From: Takashimella koratensis
Lineage: Eukaryota; Basidiomycota; Tremellomycetes; Trichosporonales; Tetragoniomycetaceae
NCBI GenBank assembly: GCA_003116875.1
Contig: BCKT01000011.1
Coordinates: forward strand, 496,001-560,000
Direction of reading: 5' to 3'
DNA length: 64,000 bases
Shown: positions 10,904 through 23,093 of the stretch, piece by piece
Layout: each line of letters begins with the position of its first letter
Numbering within the stretch: the first letter of the stretch is position 1
Program-made: the position numbers and the translations under genes
Notes under the pieces: model-generated
Told to the model about the DNA's origin: nothing
The model's input: the letters and a program-made list of their open reading frames with translations, nothing else
The model's database searches: none

Positions 10904-12914
10904 CTAACTCGATCTAAGTAGGGCAACCATCGCCCAGCCTCCTACCCAACCGGCAACAGTCGCCGTCATCGTCCCCTCTACCAACCTCCTGACTCTCCTC
11001 TGTCCCACGCTTTCTCTCCCCATTGGCCCATCGAGCAATTCCTCGTCTTCGTCCTCATCCGCAGACCCATCTTCTCCATCGCCGTATCCCGGGCCACCAG
11101 ACTCCGGATCCGACCCGTGCGGGTGGTAGCTTGGGTGACGAAAGACTTGGGCACCTGCCCCGCCCCGGGCGCGGTCGGCGCGTTGGAGGAAAAGAGCACA
11201 GAAGAGTTGGATACCATCTGCGGCCGGGAGTGGAAGGAGGTTGAAGAGAAACAGCGAAAGAGAGACGAGTTTCAGTTGGCTGCAGAGGTGTAAGAAAAAA
11301 GGTGATATTAGCTTTGACGTTACCTTAGGGCGGAAGGGAAGAGCAAAGTGTATTGTCAAAACCTACCTGACAAAGATCTCGAGCCACAGGAACAGGCTCT
11401 TGAAAAACCGAGGAGATCTTGTCCCAATATGAACACCAGACAGAACCTGTCTCCTCGGTCCGCGCCACAGCACGACATCCCCTCCCACAGCGATTCGCAG
11501 GTACTCCTCCGCTGGTGAGACCTGTACCAGCGTTCCCTTTTCACAGTGTGTAACCGTCGGAGAGAGGAGGGTAGAGATATCGACGCAGAGGTCGGTGGTG
11601 CTGAAGCTGGATACCGTAGGGCGGAACGCAACGAATGGGGGCTCGCAAGGTGCTGAAGGTACGACTGAGTAGGGAGGGTGTTGTGTTAGTGGATGACTAA
11701 AAATGAAGAAAAGAGAAGGTGATTGGGGCTACCACGCACCAGATGGATCGACACACCATCCGCGGGACCAGTCGCCGGAATCGGACCCGGAGAGGTACTG
11801 TTGCCAAGTGCTAGAAGACATTCGCCAGTCATCGATATGTGTAATGATGTCTCCAGGCTGTAGGAATCCGTACAGGGGTGATGCCTGTAGCAGCATTAGC
11901 AAGAATCATAAATGTACCTGAACAGTAACCCTCTCCCTGCAAGCGTTCCCGCAGATTCTCACTCACCATGTCGACCTGATTAACGACGACACCGTCTACA
12001 TCCTTGTACATCAAACTCCCCACCCGGCTGAGCGTGAGAACGGACAGCAACCCCCAGCAGACGAGATTATGCCAGGGTCCAGCTGCGGAAAGCCTTGCTT
12101 TGGCTCGCGGAGGCAAGTTGTCCACGCTGGAAGGAAACGAGACGGACGCTTGAGGAACCATGAAGAGGATGGCAAAGGTGGTGCGTGACGGTTGAACGCC
12201 GTCGAGAGCGGCAGAAATTGCGTGGCCGGCTTCGTGGATAATCTGGCAGAGGAGAGTGGCGAGGAGGAGGGTGGGTAAATGTCGAAGAGGGAGGGTCACA
12301 CCGGGTATCTGCGTAATAGGTGGTCAGCGGTTGTGCGAATGGCAGGACTATGAGGAGCGGAGTGTTCTGGGCTAGACTGAGGGGACACAACTTACTAAAG
12401 GTTGGATACCTCCACCACCAGCATAGTGTGAGGGAGTCACAGGAGCGATCGGTATTGCTCTCTTGATGATCTCGATCGTCCCGGCCTCGGCATGTGCCTT
12501 TGCTTCTGCCCAAACCTCTATCCAAACTGCCGCCCAAGCCCACACCGTCCCTCCGACCGCAGCAACCAGCCCTAGTGCGCCAACTCCTGCTCCGAGCGCA
12601 TAGAAGCCACGAAGAAGCTCGACGACCCGAGTCGGAATGAAAGCGAGGGCTCTGCGTGGGAGGCTGTTGAGGCCCGGGGTGGAGACGGAGACGGAGAGGT
12701 TGGTGTGTGTGAGCGTCCAGAGGGAGGAGGTGGAGGAGGGGGAGAAGGAGGAGAGTAGGAGGAGAGGAAAGCGGGATGGGAGAAAGGACGAGGTGAAGGG
12801 GAAAGATAAGTGGTGAGTAGGTGGTGTGTGGGAGTGGGAGAGAGCAGATGGGAGGCGGTACAGGTAGACAAAGAGGAGGAAGAGGAGTGTGAGAGGGAGG
12901 ATGAGGTCGAGCAT
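10904..12914 (-). CDS. STP1: Site-2 protease (intramembrane zinc metalloprotease)
   Basis: Intramembrane protease that releases SREBP-type transcription factors; the Cryptococcus homologue is Stp1. Five exons (about 12914-12396, 12308-11967, 11884-11740, 11664-11367, 11279-10904) give about 560 residues. The zinc motif HEAGH (HExxH) lies in a membrane segment at the start of exon 2. The second metal motif, NLLPLPAADG, is in the last exon. Between them is a PDZ-like segment (ASPLYGFLQPGDIITHIDD). The N-terminus has hydrophobic segments separated by a Ser/Pro-rich loop. The very C-terminus is an acidic Asp/Glu stretch plus one more hydrophobic helix. The 3' end of this gene is partly copied into the upstream duplication. 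All catalytic residues are present. Confidence 0.9.
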
Positions 12915-13388
12915 TGGAGTGCTGAGAAGGAGACGAGCTCCAAGCTCGCTCCTGTCTCCTTTGCTTCTATCGTCCGAGTCTTGGATTCTCTGCTTGTCCT
13001 TGAATCTAGATCACCATGCTGCTGATGTGTGAAGAGAGCAATGAAACCGGTGGGGGCGTAGTTGTGAGAGAGAAGACAGGAGCAGACTGACGACGAACGA
13101 GTAAAGGTCGACCCAAAATCGGACGACGATAATCGACGAGCCGTGCCTGGAGACCCCGGACGACGGACACCCGTATATCCGGATGTGGTAAAGACGGGAA
13201 GGACGGTTCGTCATCTCATCTGCACCTGGATCCTCGGCCTCGTCCATCTATCTATCGCACTATCTCTCACTTGCCCTCACTCTCACCTCGGCTCTTATCC
13301 ACCAGCTCCGATCCAAACTTAGAGCTCATCGCATCCGCCTTCTTCTCCTTCTTTCACCGTCCACCAGCTACCGCCTGGACCCTTTACC
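12915..13388. promoter_or_regulatory. Divergent promoter, site-2 protease / MVP1
   Basis: About 470 bp between two divergent start codons. No clear known element was seen; contains several CGAC/GACG-rich stretches and, close to MVP1, pyrimidine-rich DNA. Confidence 0.5.
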
Positions 13389-15952
13389 ATGTTGTAAGTC
13401 CTCATTCCCCACTGCATCCTCTCCATTGTTGGGTCAATCCTCAACCCCTTCTCCCTTGCCATCCCTCGCCCCTCGCTGACTGAAGCAGCAACACCCCTCG
13501 ACCATCCACCACCTCGTCTATCCTCCGCTCGCCGACAGCGTTCGACCCGCTTGCGTCCGCCTCGGCTGGGGGAGGACAGTTTGGTGAGGTTGATCCGTGG
13601 AGCGGGACGGCAACGCCGGTATCGAGGACCGAGACGGCTAGGTCGGGCCATGATCTTTTCTGTGAGTGGCTCTCAAGGATTCAGTCGATCGAGTTTCTAC
13701 AGGACTGACAAGGAACTTCATTCAGCCGATCCGCCTGAACAGTATATCACCCTCTTCAGACGGCTCGAACCGTCAGTAGAAGGCAGCGTCCCGGTTGCCG
13801 CTGTTCAACGACTGGTCTCGTCAGCCTCCATCCCAGCGGTCACCATCGACAAGGTGAGCGCCATTATTCTCAAGCTTTCCCTCCATTTCAGCCAGAGAGT
13901 TATGCTAAGATGTCCCAGATCGTTAGCCAGACGTGCCCCGGTACCCACGCCGGCCGCGTTGAAGTCTTCTCCGCCCTTGCTCTTGTCGCTTTGGCCCAAC
14001 AGTCCCCCTCCTCCGAGCCCTCTCTTGACGACCTTGCCTCTCTTACTTCCCTCCCTATCCCTTCTTTCCCCTCCTCTACTTACTCTACACTCGGCTCGCA
14101 ATTTCAGTCCGCCACGCCTCCGCCTCCATCTGGCTTCACCTCTCCATGGGATACCGCCCCTCGTTCCAACGGCGGTGGATACAGCGTCAACGGCCACGAG
14201 CACGGTCCAAGTGGAGGCAGCGAGGATAACGGACTAGTAGACCCCGGAGAGAGCGAGAAAGGGTATTGGCGCAGACTGGAGAACGTGGAGGTGTCTTTGG
14301 TCCCGGAGAAGGAAGGGTGGTTTCTGCAAAAGTATAGGTTGGAATCGGATAAGAGACCGGAACCGATCGTTAGGCGGTACAGCGATTTTGTCTGGATGTT
14401 GGATTGCCTCACGAAGAGATATGTAAGTGTAGTTGTTTTAAGCTAACTAGACGGAAAGCTGATCACCCTTCACAGCCCTTCCGATTGCTACCTGCTTTAC
14501 CACCGAAGAAGATTGGCCGTGAGTATCGAGGTTGAGAGGTAGTGGTGGCCCATAATGCTGACGTCAGGACCAGCCGATGCCATTTTCCTCGAACAGCGTC
14601 GGTGGGTGCAGCTGAACCCTTTTCATGCTTTAGATTCGAACTGACCAGGCTTTCAGAAAGGGACTGAAGCGATTCATCAACGCCGTCGTCAACCATCCTG
14701 TCCTGCGCGATGACGGGGCGCTGAATGTGTTCCTAACCGAACCCAACTTTGAAGCTTGGCGCAAGGTTAGTCTCGAGCCTTTTGCTCGCCTGCTGTATAT
14801 TTTTTGATCTCATCTGACTCTATATCCAGCGAGTCAAAGTGTCCACTGAGGAAGAGTCGGCAAGCAAGCGTCTCAACCCGGCGCAAGAAATGGCTATCCC
14901 CTCTGACCTCGAAATCAGGCTCGAGTACGTCTCCACCCTTTCCCCAAATCTTACCCCTTTCTCAATCCCACACTAACCCTACTCAGTCTGCTTCGCAACC
15001 GCCTACCCGATCTCATCGCGGCGTACCAGAAAATGGTGACTCTTACTGAACGGTCACTCGCTCGACTTCAAGCCTCGTCGGCCGATGCCTCCCGCCTCGC
15101 GCTCTCGTTCCAGTCTGTTGCAGAGGAGATGCCGGCTGCATGTTACCGCTGTGTACCCGGGTCATCCGGGGGCTGTGAGCTATGCGGCGGAGTCGGCGCT
15201 GGATTGGCAGTTTATGGCGGGGTGTGGTCGCGCCTCGCCGAGGAGAGAGAGAGGCAGGTGAGTTACGGCTGAATTTGTGGTTCGAGTGCCGCTCAGTGAA
15301 ACTTGTGAATAAAGCTTACCTTGGTGATAGGCGACAAGCGTGACTTTGGTAGCTGTCGAAGCACTCAAAGCACAACGAGACTTGTACACTTCTTTCCGTG
15401 ACCTCTTCATAAGACACGAGCGTGAGCCAAATTCCCTTCATATCTACCTATTCTTTTGTCTGGTCTGACATTTGATTTTGTTCTGGATTATAGGTTTGTC
15501 AAAGGACAATGTGGATGCGTTGCGGAAAAAAGTAGAGACGAGGGGGAAGAAGATTGAGACGTTACGAGCTGCCCAGAAGCCCGGTTTCGAAGTGGAAATT
15601 GATAAGCTTGTCTCGGGTGAGCCCTCACTCTCTCCTTCCCCTCGTCAACCTCCAACCCCTTCCTATCTCCTTCACGAGAAAGTATATCTTACTGACCCTT
15701 TTGCCTTAAACTTACCTGTGACTTGTAGCAACGGAGCAAGATAACAGCAGCATCACCTCCCTCCTCGCTCGACGGGTATTCGTCCGCGCGTGTCTATGGC
15801 ACGAACTCGCTGTCGTCTTCCATTCGAGGCAAGCGGCACAGTCGACGTTGGGGACGAGGGCGTGGGCAGCAGGTGAGACCGGGGCGGTAAGGGCAGAGTT
15901 GAGCGTGTGGGAGGCCGTGGCGGAGGGAGTGGACTCGATGCCGTTGGAGTGA
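13389..15952 (+). CDS. MVP1: Sorting nexin Mvp1 (SNX8 type)
   Basis: PX-BAR sorting nexin for endosome retrieval. About 12 exons give about 660 residues. The first coding exon is only ATGTT (13389-13393); splicing to 13489 gives MFNTPRPSTT. The N-terminal part contains DPWSGT and an EH-like segment; the PX domain spans the exons around 14250-14770 (VSLVPEKEGWFLQKYRL, IVRRYSDFVWML, LPPKKIG, FINAVVNHPVL). The C-terminal half is helical and BAR-like, with conserved-looking ITSLLARRVFVR near the end. The short first exon is supported by the phase of the junction and by absence of another ATG before the conserved N-terminus. It is convergent with the FAD monooxygenase gene. Confidence 0.88.
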
Positions 15953-16156
15953 AAGGAAGGGCAGTAGGTGGGAGGAAGAGGAGGATAACGGGTGTGAGAG
16001 TGTTAACTTGTTGTTTGGAGTTGGGGCACGGCCAGTGAAAGTTGTGACAAGGACAGGAATCGGGAAACTAGTTTACAACGTTTGGTCAATGCATAGCGAT
16101 GATCGCAAGAGTGGTGTCTATCTACAAAATTCATATCTTATCCTCAATTCCAGACT

Positions 16157-17652
16157 CTACAGGGTCGACAAATCTAGTGGTCGGACACCGAAATGCTTCG
16201 TGGCGGCATTATAACTCTCCCTCACGATCTCGCTCGCATACTGTCTCATCTCCGCCTCGTAACCCTCCACAGCATCGGCGTACCTTCCTTTGCCGCCATC
16301 CTTACTCTCATTGGTCGCCCCTGAGTCAGTGAACGATTCGTGGACGGTACCCAAGAGACGAGCAAGGGTGGAAGCGTCTTTGAGGCCGGTGTTGGCGCCT
16401 GATCCGCCGGTGGGGGGCATACAGTGCGCGGCGTCACCGATGAGCGTGACGAGGTCCGGAGGGAACGAGGCGGGATCGGAGGAAGGCGAGGGGGAGGAGG
16501 GGGAGGGGGAGGGGGAGGGTGGGACGGACCAGTCGATGACTCCACGAGGATCGGAGGTCGTCATTCGTAATAACGACGTCTGGGCCTCGTCGGCGCCTTC
16601 GAGGATGACCCGGACCTCGGGAGCCCAGTTGCCCGTCACGGTGTTGGCGAGTGCAGAAGCCTGACCTCCGGACAATCCCATCCCTGCACGCACAGCTTCT
16701 AGCATTTCGGTATCCCTCGACGTCGAGTCTGAGCCTGAGGGCGAGACCAATACCTCGGGTTCACCTGAGATCACCCAGTAAATGTAGTCTTTACCCTGGA
16801 CATGAGTGAAGCGCATCACCTCGCAGAAGAGGGTGAGTTGACTCCCGTCTGCTCGCTTTTCGATAGCCATACCCAGGCCCTTGGAAAGGTTTGGGTGAAG
16901 GGTCGATTCGATACTGGACGTGAGAGGGGTCTTGCCGAAGATCATCCGGGTACCGGTATCCAACACGCGAGGGGTAGAGATTTGTTTTGACCCGCTTAGG
17001 GATTCGGCGCGGAGAGAGAGGAGCTGCTCAGCGATAGCAGAGTTGATACCATCCGCGCCGACTAGTAAGCTCCCTTCGACCGCCGACCCGTCTGCGAAAT
17101 GCGCAACGACCGAGGGCGCCGAGACCGAGCAGGAAGGGGAGGAAGAGGGAGAGGTAGTGGTGAAGTGGGTAAAGCGTTTAGAGAACGAGATGCAGTCGGG
17201 AGGGATAGAGGAGAGGAGGGTTGAGCGGAACATTGTTCGGTCGATGGGGAGGGAGAAGAAGCGAGCGGAAGGTGGGGGCTGGGTAAGGGGTTAGCTGGAT
17301 TGGTGTTAGAGAGTAAGTGGGAGCTTACTTGTCCATTCTCGTTTGGGGGTGGTCCGCGTCCGCCAGGTCCTCCTCCAGGCTCACCCATCACCGCCTCCCC
17401 GCTGACGGCATCCACCCTCCCCAATCCTTTCTCATTAACCGCGCAAATGTTTTCGAACGTATCAAACCCTTCTTCTCCAAGCCCATACTTTAGCGCGTCC
17501 AGACCAACCGAGTTGATACGGATCCGGTACCCCTGTGCGCGGGTGGAGTGGGCCGGGTCGCGCTCAAAGATGTGGAAGGGGATGCGGAGGCGATGGAGGG
17601 CGGACCCGAGGAGGAGGCCGGACAGACCGCCGCCGGCAATGAGGATGGTCAT
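16157..17652 (-). CDS. FAD-dependent monooxygenase, group A
   Basis: Aromatic-ring hydroxylase/epoxidase-type flavoprotein (PF01494-like), about 480 residues, two exons (17652-17329 and 17278-16157). The N-terminal dinucleotide motif is IAGGGLSGLLLG, followed by HIFERD. The DG motif appears as LVGADGINSAIAEQLL and the GD motif as LIGDAAHCMPPTGGSGAN, so all FAD-binding signatures are intact. The start at 17652 puts the Rossmann strand at residue 3; 30 more codons are open upstream to 17742 but begin with unrelated sequence. Two low-complexity Ser/Pro insertions (around 17130 and 16500) are unusual for the family. Substrate cannot be told; salicylate-hydroxylase-like enzymes are the closest general group. 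Confidence 0.85.
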
Positions 17653-19199
17653 GATGTATCGGAGCAACGCTGAGGGGGAAGGAGGGAGAAAGGGAGAGCC
17701 AAAAAGGAGGCGATAGTACGCGATTAGAGACACCAGGTCCAAGTGTCGATGTTCATAAGGGAAAGAGGTTGTTAGACCAAGTCGCTCGTCGATAGCGTGT
17801 CATCATCATCTCGGCACGGGGAAATCGGCGCCGGCGGCTGGAGATAGTCCGCACGTCGGCGAAATACGAGACATGAAACAGGCAAATCAACAACACTGGT
17901 AATTGGTGGCATTCTGTAACGTTGCTCGTGGCACAGGTGATATTGCAAATGCATGCATCGCAGCGGGAGAGCCGAGTAGGAAACGAAGACAAACGGAATA
18001 GGATGCGACATGATACGACATTTACCGAGAGGACCCTAAAAAGGGATAGACAAAGGTTCAAAGGACAAGAAGCCATCATCTCATCATCTCATCACAGAGC
18101 TCATCAGTTCACTAGCGACACGACCATCACTCCACACCTTCCTTCAAACTCGTGGTGTGATTAATTGAAGCCTGAAACCAATCCGGCGGAATGTGTGTGG
18201 AAGGTTGAACGAAGGCGGCACGGCTGGTGAAAAGGAAAAGAGAAGAATGGAAGGACAGAGTGAGAGCGGGCGAGAGGACAGGAGGGCAAGGAGGGAGGAG
18301 AGGATCTCGGAGACTGTTCGGCAAACCGATCGGCACTTGCCATCAACTCATCAAAGGAAGGTGAACATCTCAACCGACGTATCCAGATCTGGCGACCGAC
18401 CGTGCCCCAACATACTCCCCCTTATCGCTCCTTGCCTCCTCCTCGTGTCAGCTGCCATCACCGTCGGCACTTTGTCCCTCCCCGACTCACGCACACAGAC
18501 TACCCGATCCGTACCTTCCTTTGCCGCGCCGATCAGAGGAGTCATAGACCAGACTCGTCAGATGCCGCAGAGTACCAAAGACCTAGACAGATCCTAGACT
18601 GGGTCTGGAACATGGTCGGGATGTGCCATGCTGCTCGGTTCCCTTGGTGGTTCTTGTTCGCTTCTGAATGAGATCAATCAACGTGCTAGTCGCTAGTCAG
18701 CTTCGGCCCATCCATGTCACCATCACCCACCGTCATCAGCGCCCTGTCAGCTCCTTCCCTTCTCACCTCCTCGTCTCACCTTCTCTTCCCCGTCTCTCTC
18801 CCCTCCTCTTCACTTCTTGTCTCTTCCTCTGCCCCAACTGCCCCCTCTTATCTCTTCCCTCGCCTTCTCCTCCTCATCTACCTCTTCATTTTCTTCTCCT
18901 CCGCATTTCGACCCCTCACTCTTCTCATCCTCTCATCCTCTCACCTTCTCATCCCTCTCTCGCCTTTCTCCCACCTACACCACCTACCTCCATTCTTACC
19001 TCTTCCTCATCCTCCCCCCACCTGCGCGCCAACCTCACCACACTCGTTTCCCCCATACTTGACATAGTCTCATTCTTTCCCTTCCTCTTCTCGCACACTC
19101 TGCCCCCCGACCCATCTTTTCAAGGTGAGCGCGACACCTACAAATCTTCCCACACCCTTAACCCTTCCCGCTCCACTCTCTGCTGACCCCTCCACCCAG
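17653..19199. other. Long intergenic region with polypyrimidine promoter and 5' UTR intron
   Basis: From 17653 to about 18690 no gene is supported. From about 18720 to 19120 the plus strand is almost only C and T, a typical strong fungal promoter/leader. A likely 5' UTR intron follows (CAAG/GTGAGC at 19125, CCCAG at 19199), ending exactly before the ATG of the PriA-like gene. Confidence 0.6.
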
Positions 19200-21313
19200 A
19201 TGCGCGTCGCCACTCTCTCCCTTCTCCCTTTCCTAACCTTCTCCCTGGTCCTCGCGCCGTCCACTCACGGAGCCCTCCCGGGTGCTCCAGCGACGATCAC
19301 GCGTCGCCTTTCTTCCCGTATCACTCCGGCCCTTCACCGGCCCGTCGCTCGTGATCTCTACACGACGACCATCACCAGCGCCGGTCCTGACGGTGCAGAC
19401 GTGCCTACCCCCAGCGGGGCCACTACATCCGACGATGCCGCCGCACCCGCCGCTTTCGCCCCCGACGCTGTCGCCGCTCCCGATGCCGCCGCAGCAGCAG
19501 CCAAGACGTGCGACCCGAACGACCCGACTCGCAGCCACCCCGACTGCCAGTGTCTCCCTGGCTTCAACGCGCCCGCCAAGATCACAAAAATGTGTCAATG
19601 CCCGGACGCCGCCAACACCGAGCTCGTCGTGGTCATCGACGACGACCCGAATGGCAACCAGTTTGGGGAGACTGCGTACTGCCAGTGCCGTGGCGGAGGT
19701 CAGAGTGAGTACATCGTATCCATGTCCCCAGCTTGCGATTCTGAGCAATTGTGTTTGCAAAGCTGAACCCCCTCAGCGTACAACAGCTCCACCCAGACTT
19801 GCCAGTGTGACGTGAGTACCAGTTAGATATACTCTCTTACTTTCGCGTTTTTCACCTCGTTGCTTACGTCTATTAGGACGGATTCACGGGAACCTATAAC
19901 AAAAAAGGTGTTCTCACTTGCCTGCGCCCCACGGCCACCACGGTAACCACAACCATCACTCCTTCCTCTTCTTCGTCGTCCTCATCCGGGCCATCTTCAG
20001 CGCCCCCGTCTTCCGCACCATCTTCGATCTCTTCCAGCGCCAAGTCATCCAAGTCATCCAAGTCGGCCAAATCATCCTCCTCTGCGTCCACCGGGGGTGG
20101 AGGCGGTGGAAGCATCATTTCTTCCTCTTCCTCTTCGTCCTCGTCCTCTTCCTCCGCGTCTACCACGGGCCCGACTCAGCCTCCTTCCTCTTCATCATCC
20201 TCTTCCTCCGCGTCCTCTTCTTCTTCCGGGTCTTCTTCGTCCTCCGCGCCGCCTTCGTCATCTTCTTCCTCTAAGTCTTCCAAGTCATCCAAGTCCTCTT
20301 CCACCTCCGGGTCCACAACCTCTGGTGGTCCTACCTCTGGTGGCGGAGGTGGCGGGAGCATCACTGAGTCCTCTTCAGCCTCGTCGTCCTCTTCTTCCTC
20401 GGCCTCCTCCTCCTCCGGATCTTCTTCGTCTTCCTCATCCTCTTCATCCTCTTCATCCTCCTCTTCGTCCTCTTCATCCTCCTCTTCCTCTGCATCCTCT
20501 TCGTCCTCCAAGTCGTCTTCCTCCTCCAATTCCTCCAAGACTTCTTCCGCATCCACCAGCGGCCCGACCCCGCCTCCTTCCTCTTCGGCCTCTTCGTCCT
20601 CTGAGTCTTCTTCGTCCTCTTCATTATCGTCTTCTTCTTCATCCTCTTCAGGCTCTTCGTCTTCTTCGTCCTCGTCGGGCTCTTCATCCTCATCGGGCTC
20701 TTCCACCTCCACCTCCTCGGGCACCACTTCGTCCGCCGCCCCCACCGGGGGTACCGGGAAGCGCAGTCAGAGGGAGCTCGCTGCAGCCATCCGCCGCCGC
20801 GCTGAAAACAGAGGTACCACGGAGCTTGAGATGGTCCTCGGCTGCAAGATGGGAGAGAAAGCGTGCGACACCGACGGCAAGTGGACCTGCACTGAGTGAG
20901 TAGGAAATAAAATGGCCAGAGGAGGGTTCTGCTAATCCGAACAAGTATCATGTCGAGTCTCTCGGCTTGTGGCGGCTGCAATGGCGAAGGAACGGGTGAG
21001 TGATCCTGACGTATCTAGTCAGTGTGATCGTCTGACCCTCTGCAGATTGCGGGGCCCTGTCCGGTATTAGCGAGGTTCAGTGCATCCACGGTCGATGCTG
21101 GATTGGTGAGTCCTCGGCGGTACTATCAGCCTCCTCATGAGCAGTCGCTGACATTTGGTCCACCCTTCACCATGACCAGACTCGTGCCAACGCGGGTACG
21201 CACTCCGACCCGCCAACGTTACCGACGAATATCCCTCGATGCCGATAAACGAGTGCGTCGCTACCCGCCGAGCGTCAAACTGGCTCGTTCTTCAGCCCAA
21301 CTTGGAGCTGTAG
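19200..21313 (+). CDS. Secreted Ser-rich cysteine-motif protein, PriA-like C-terminus
   Basis: Six exons (about 19200-19704, 19777-19811, 19877-20895, 20946-20995, 21046-21105, 21180-21313) give about 600 residues. An N-terminal signal peptide (LSLLPFLTFSLVLA) is followed by an Ala/Pro stretch and a Cys-rich segment with repeated CQC motifs. A central region of about 270 residues is mostly Ser with Ala, Thr, Lys and Gly, fit for O-mannosylation and for spanning the cell wall. The C-terminal domain (LGCKMGEKACD, LSACGGCNGEGTDC, CIHGRCWIDSCQRGYAL) matches the cysteine pattern of basidiomycete PriA proteins. No GPI signal is visible at the end. Probably a cell-wall or secreted protein. Confidence 0.75.
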
Positions 21314-22014
21314 GCGAGCGGTCCACGGCTCTACTCGCTCGCTCACTCTTGGCACGGACCATTTCTCGGATTCGGATAGACCAGGACTATATTCTTTCTT
21401 CCACGCTCTTTTGAACATACTCGGCTCATCAGCCATGACTCACACTCGCTCGGACAGACAATGATTTGCGCACGCTCGACTTCCTTCTCGCCGTAGGGAT
21501 TTCCCCTCGCTCGTTCCCTTCCCCCTCCACTCCACTCCTTTCCCTCCCTCCCGTTCTTCCTCCTCGACTCCCCACTTAGTATCATCCGTCGCCAGAGCCG
21601 ACATCGTATGCAGTAGACTATAGGAACTTGATGTAAATAGAGCAGACATACACGTATGGATACCTCGGTCCCATGTAATCGCTAGGGGTGCAAAGGTGTC
21701 AGAGTGCCACATTGAGTGTGAGGGTGGAAAACGCCGAGCAACGGAACCAGCCGGGGGTGGTAGGAAAAGGGCATTCGTATTCATTCTTCCCCTTTCCTAA
21801 TCCCTCCTAACCCCCTTCCTAATCCGCGGTGATCCGTTTGTAATACGCTGATCCCCGTTGTATGAATCTAAGCCTAGCTCATTGGTCCTCGTCGATTTCC
21901 GTCTACTCGCTCAATCTCGCTCATTTGGACATTCGACACCTCTCAACAACTCGACCACTCTAAATTCCTACCACCCCCCTTCTCCCACCTCTCCCCCCCA
22001 TCTCAATAACCACC
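21314..22014. other. Intergenic region between PriA-like gene and QCR6
   Basis: Holds the 3' UTR of the PriA-like gene and the QCR6 promoter, which becomes C/T-rich from about 21940. No gene or clear element was seen. Confidence 0.5.
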
Positions 22015-23093
22015 ATGACCGCCGCCGCCGCCGCTGTCGCCGAGGAGTCGTCGTCCTTCTTCTCTACCCTCGCCTCGTTCTTCGTCCCCACGTAAGTTTT
22101 GACCCGGCAGGAGTTGTTAGTTGGTGTGGATGATGTGTCCCGACCTCGACTTTTGACTTGGACGTTGGTGGTTGGCTATCCCAACGATCTGTGTATACCG
22201 TCTCGAGGAAGGGCCACATAAAGGACGAGGAGGAGGAAAGATCGGTGCTGACTTGACCCCAGGGCCCACGCCGAGGAGCCCGCAGAGGAGGAGAAGGAGG
22301 AGCCCGCAGAGGACAAGGAGGAGGGCGGTGACGAGCCCGCTCCGGAGGCAGAGGAGGAGGAAGAGGAGGAGGAGCCCGAGGACGTGAGTAGCTATTAGCG
22401 TTGCGATATCTACCGCATCCATCGACAAGCTGTTTGGACGCTTGACAACAGTTGGGGCGTAAGCTGAAATATGTGATCGCTCGATTCAAATAGCTCGCAC
22501 CTGCGATCCGGGAAGAGTGCGAGGCATCGCCAGAGTGCCAGGGCCCTTCGAAGCACTTCAAGCACTGCGCCGAGAAGGTGGGTAACACGATCGAGGTTGG
22601 ATATGGAGTGGGCGAAAGGGCGGAAGGATGGAGGTGGACGGGCAAAGATCGGCGCGGAGGAAGGGGTACGAGGAGCGGGAGATGATTGTTGGAGAAGGAG
22701 AAGAAGAAGAAGAAGAAAGCGCTGGAACGGATCGGTGATGGCGGATGCTGATAAGCTACAGGTCGAGGGCGGCAAGGGCTGGCACGGCGAGGACTGCGTT
22801 GAGGAGGTGAGTTGTAATCCGATTGCTCTCATATTCTCTATCCGCGATTTAGTTCCTTACCGATTGCGGAACTGACAAATTTCGCAGCTCTTCCACCTCA
22901 TGCACTGCGTCGACGTGAGTATTGAACCGGATCCCTCGACGGTAGCCCACCATCGTCCCCTGCCATCCTTGGCGATTCATCGAGGGGCTCGTCGGGCAAT
23001 GGGAAAATAATACGGTGTATAGTGTGGTAGCTGACTATTCTCCCCTTTATATAGGCCTGCGCCGCGCCCAAGCTCTTCAAGAAGCTCGCTTAG
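22015..23093 (+). CDS. QCR6: Cytochrome bc1 complex hinge protein (subunit 6)
   Basis: Acidic hinge subunit of mitochondrial complex III that helps cytochrome c1 meet cytochrome c. Six exons (about 22015-22091, 22263-22383, 22494-22577, 22762-22806, 22888-22914, 23055-23093) give about 130 residues. After an N-terminal segment comes a long Glu-rich stretch, then the conserved domain: REECEASPECQGPSKHFKHC, HGEDCVEE, LFHLMHCVD and a final ACAAPKLFKKLA. The cysteines of the two conserved disulfides are present. Coding exons are tiny compared with the introns between them, which is common for basidiomycete respiratory genes. Confidence 0.93.

Larger units (their letters stand above)
8868..10980. 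repeat. Tandem duplication, unit 2
   Basis: Second copy of the unit described at 6754-8790. It ends inside the last exon of the functional site-2 protease gene, so this is likely the ancestral position and unit 1 the derived copy. Shared 3' flank landmarks include TAAATATCTATACACAC against TAATATCTATATACACA, and AATGAGTTACGC against AATGAGACGCAC. Confidence 0.75.

Noticed and set aside
18193..18700. Overlapping frames on both strands between the monooxygenase and PriA-like genes
   Set aside because: Short, mutually overlapping, no conserved blocks or coherent splice pattern.
20176..20745. Long Glu/Asp-rich frame on the minus strand
   Set aside because: It is the reverse of the Ser-rich TCC/TCT repeats of the PriA-like gene, whose signal peptide, introns and cysteine domain are convincing.
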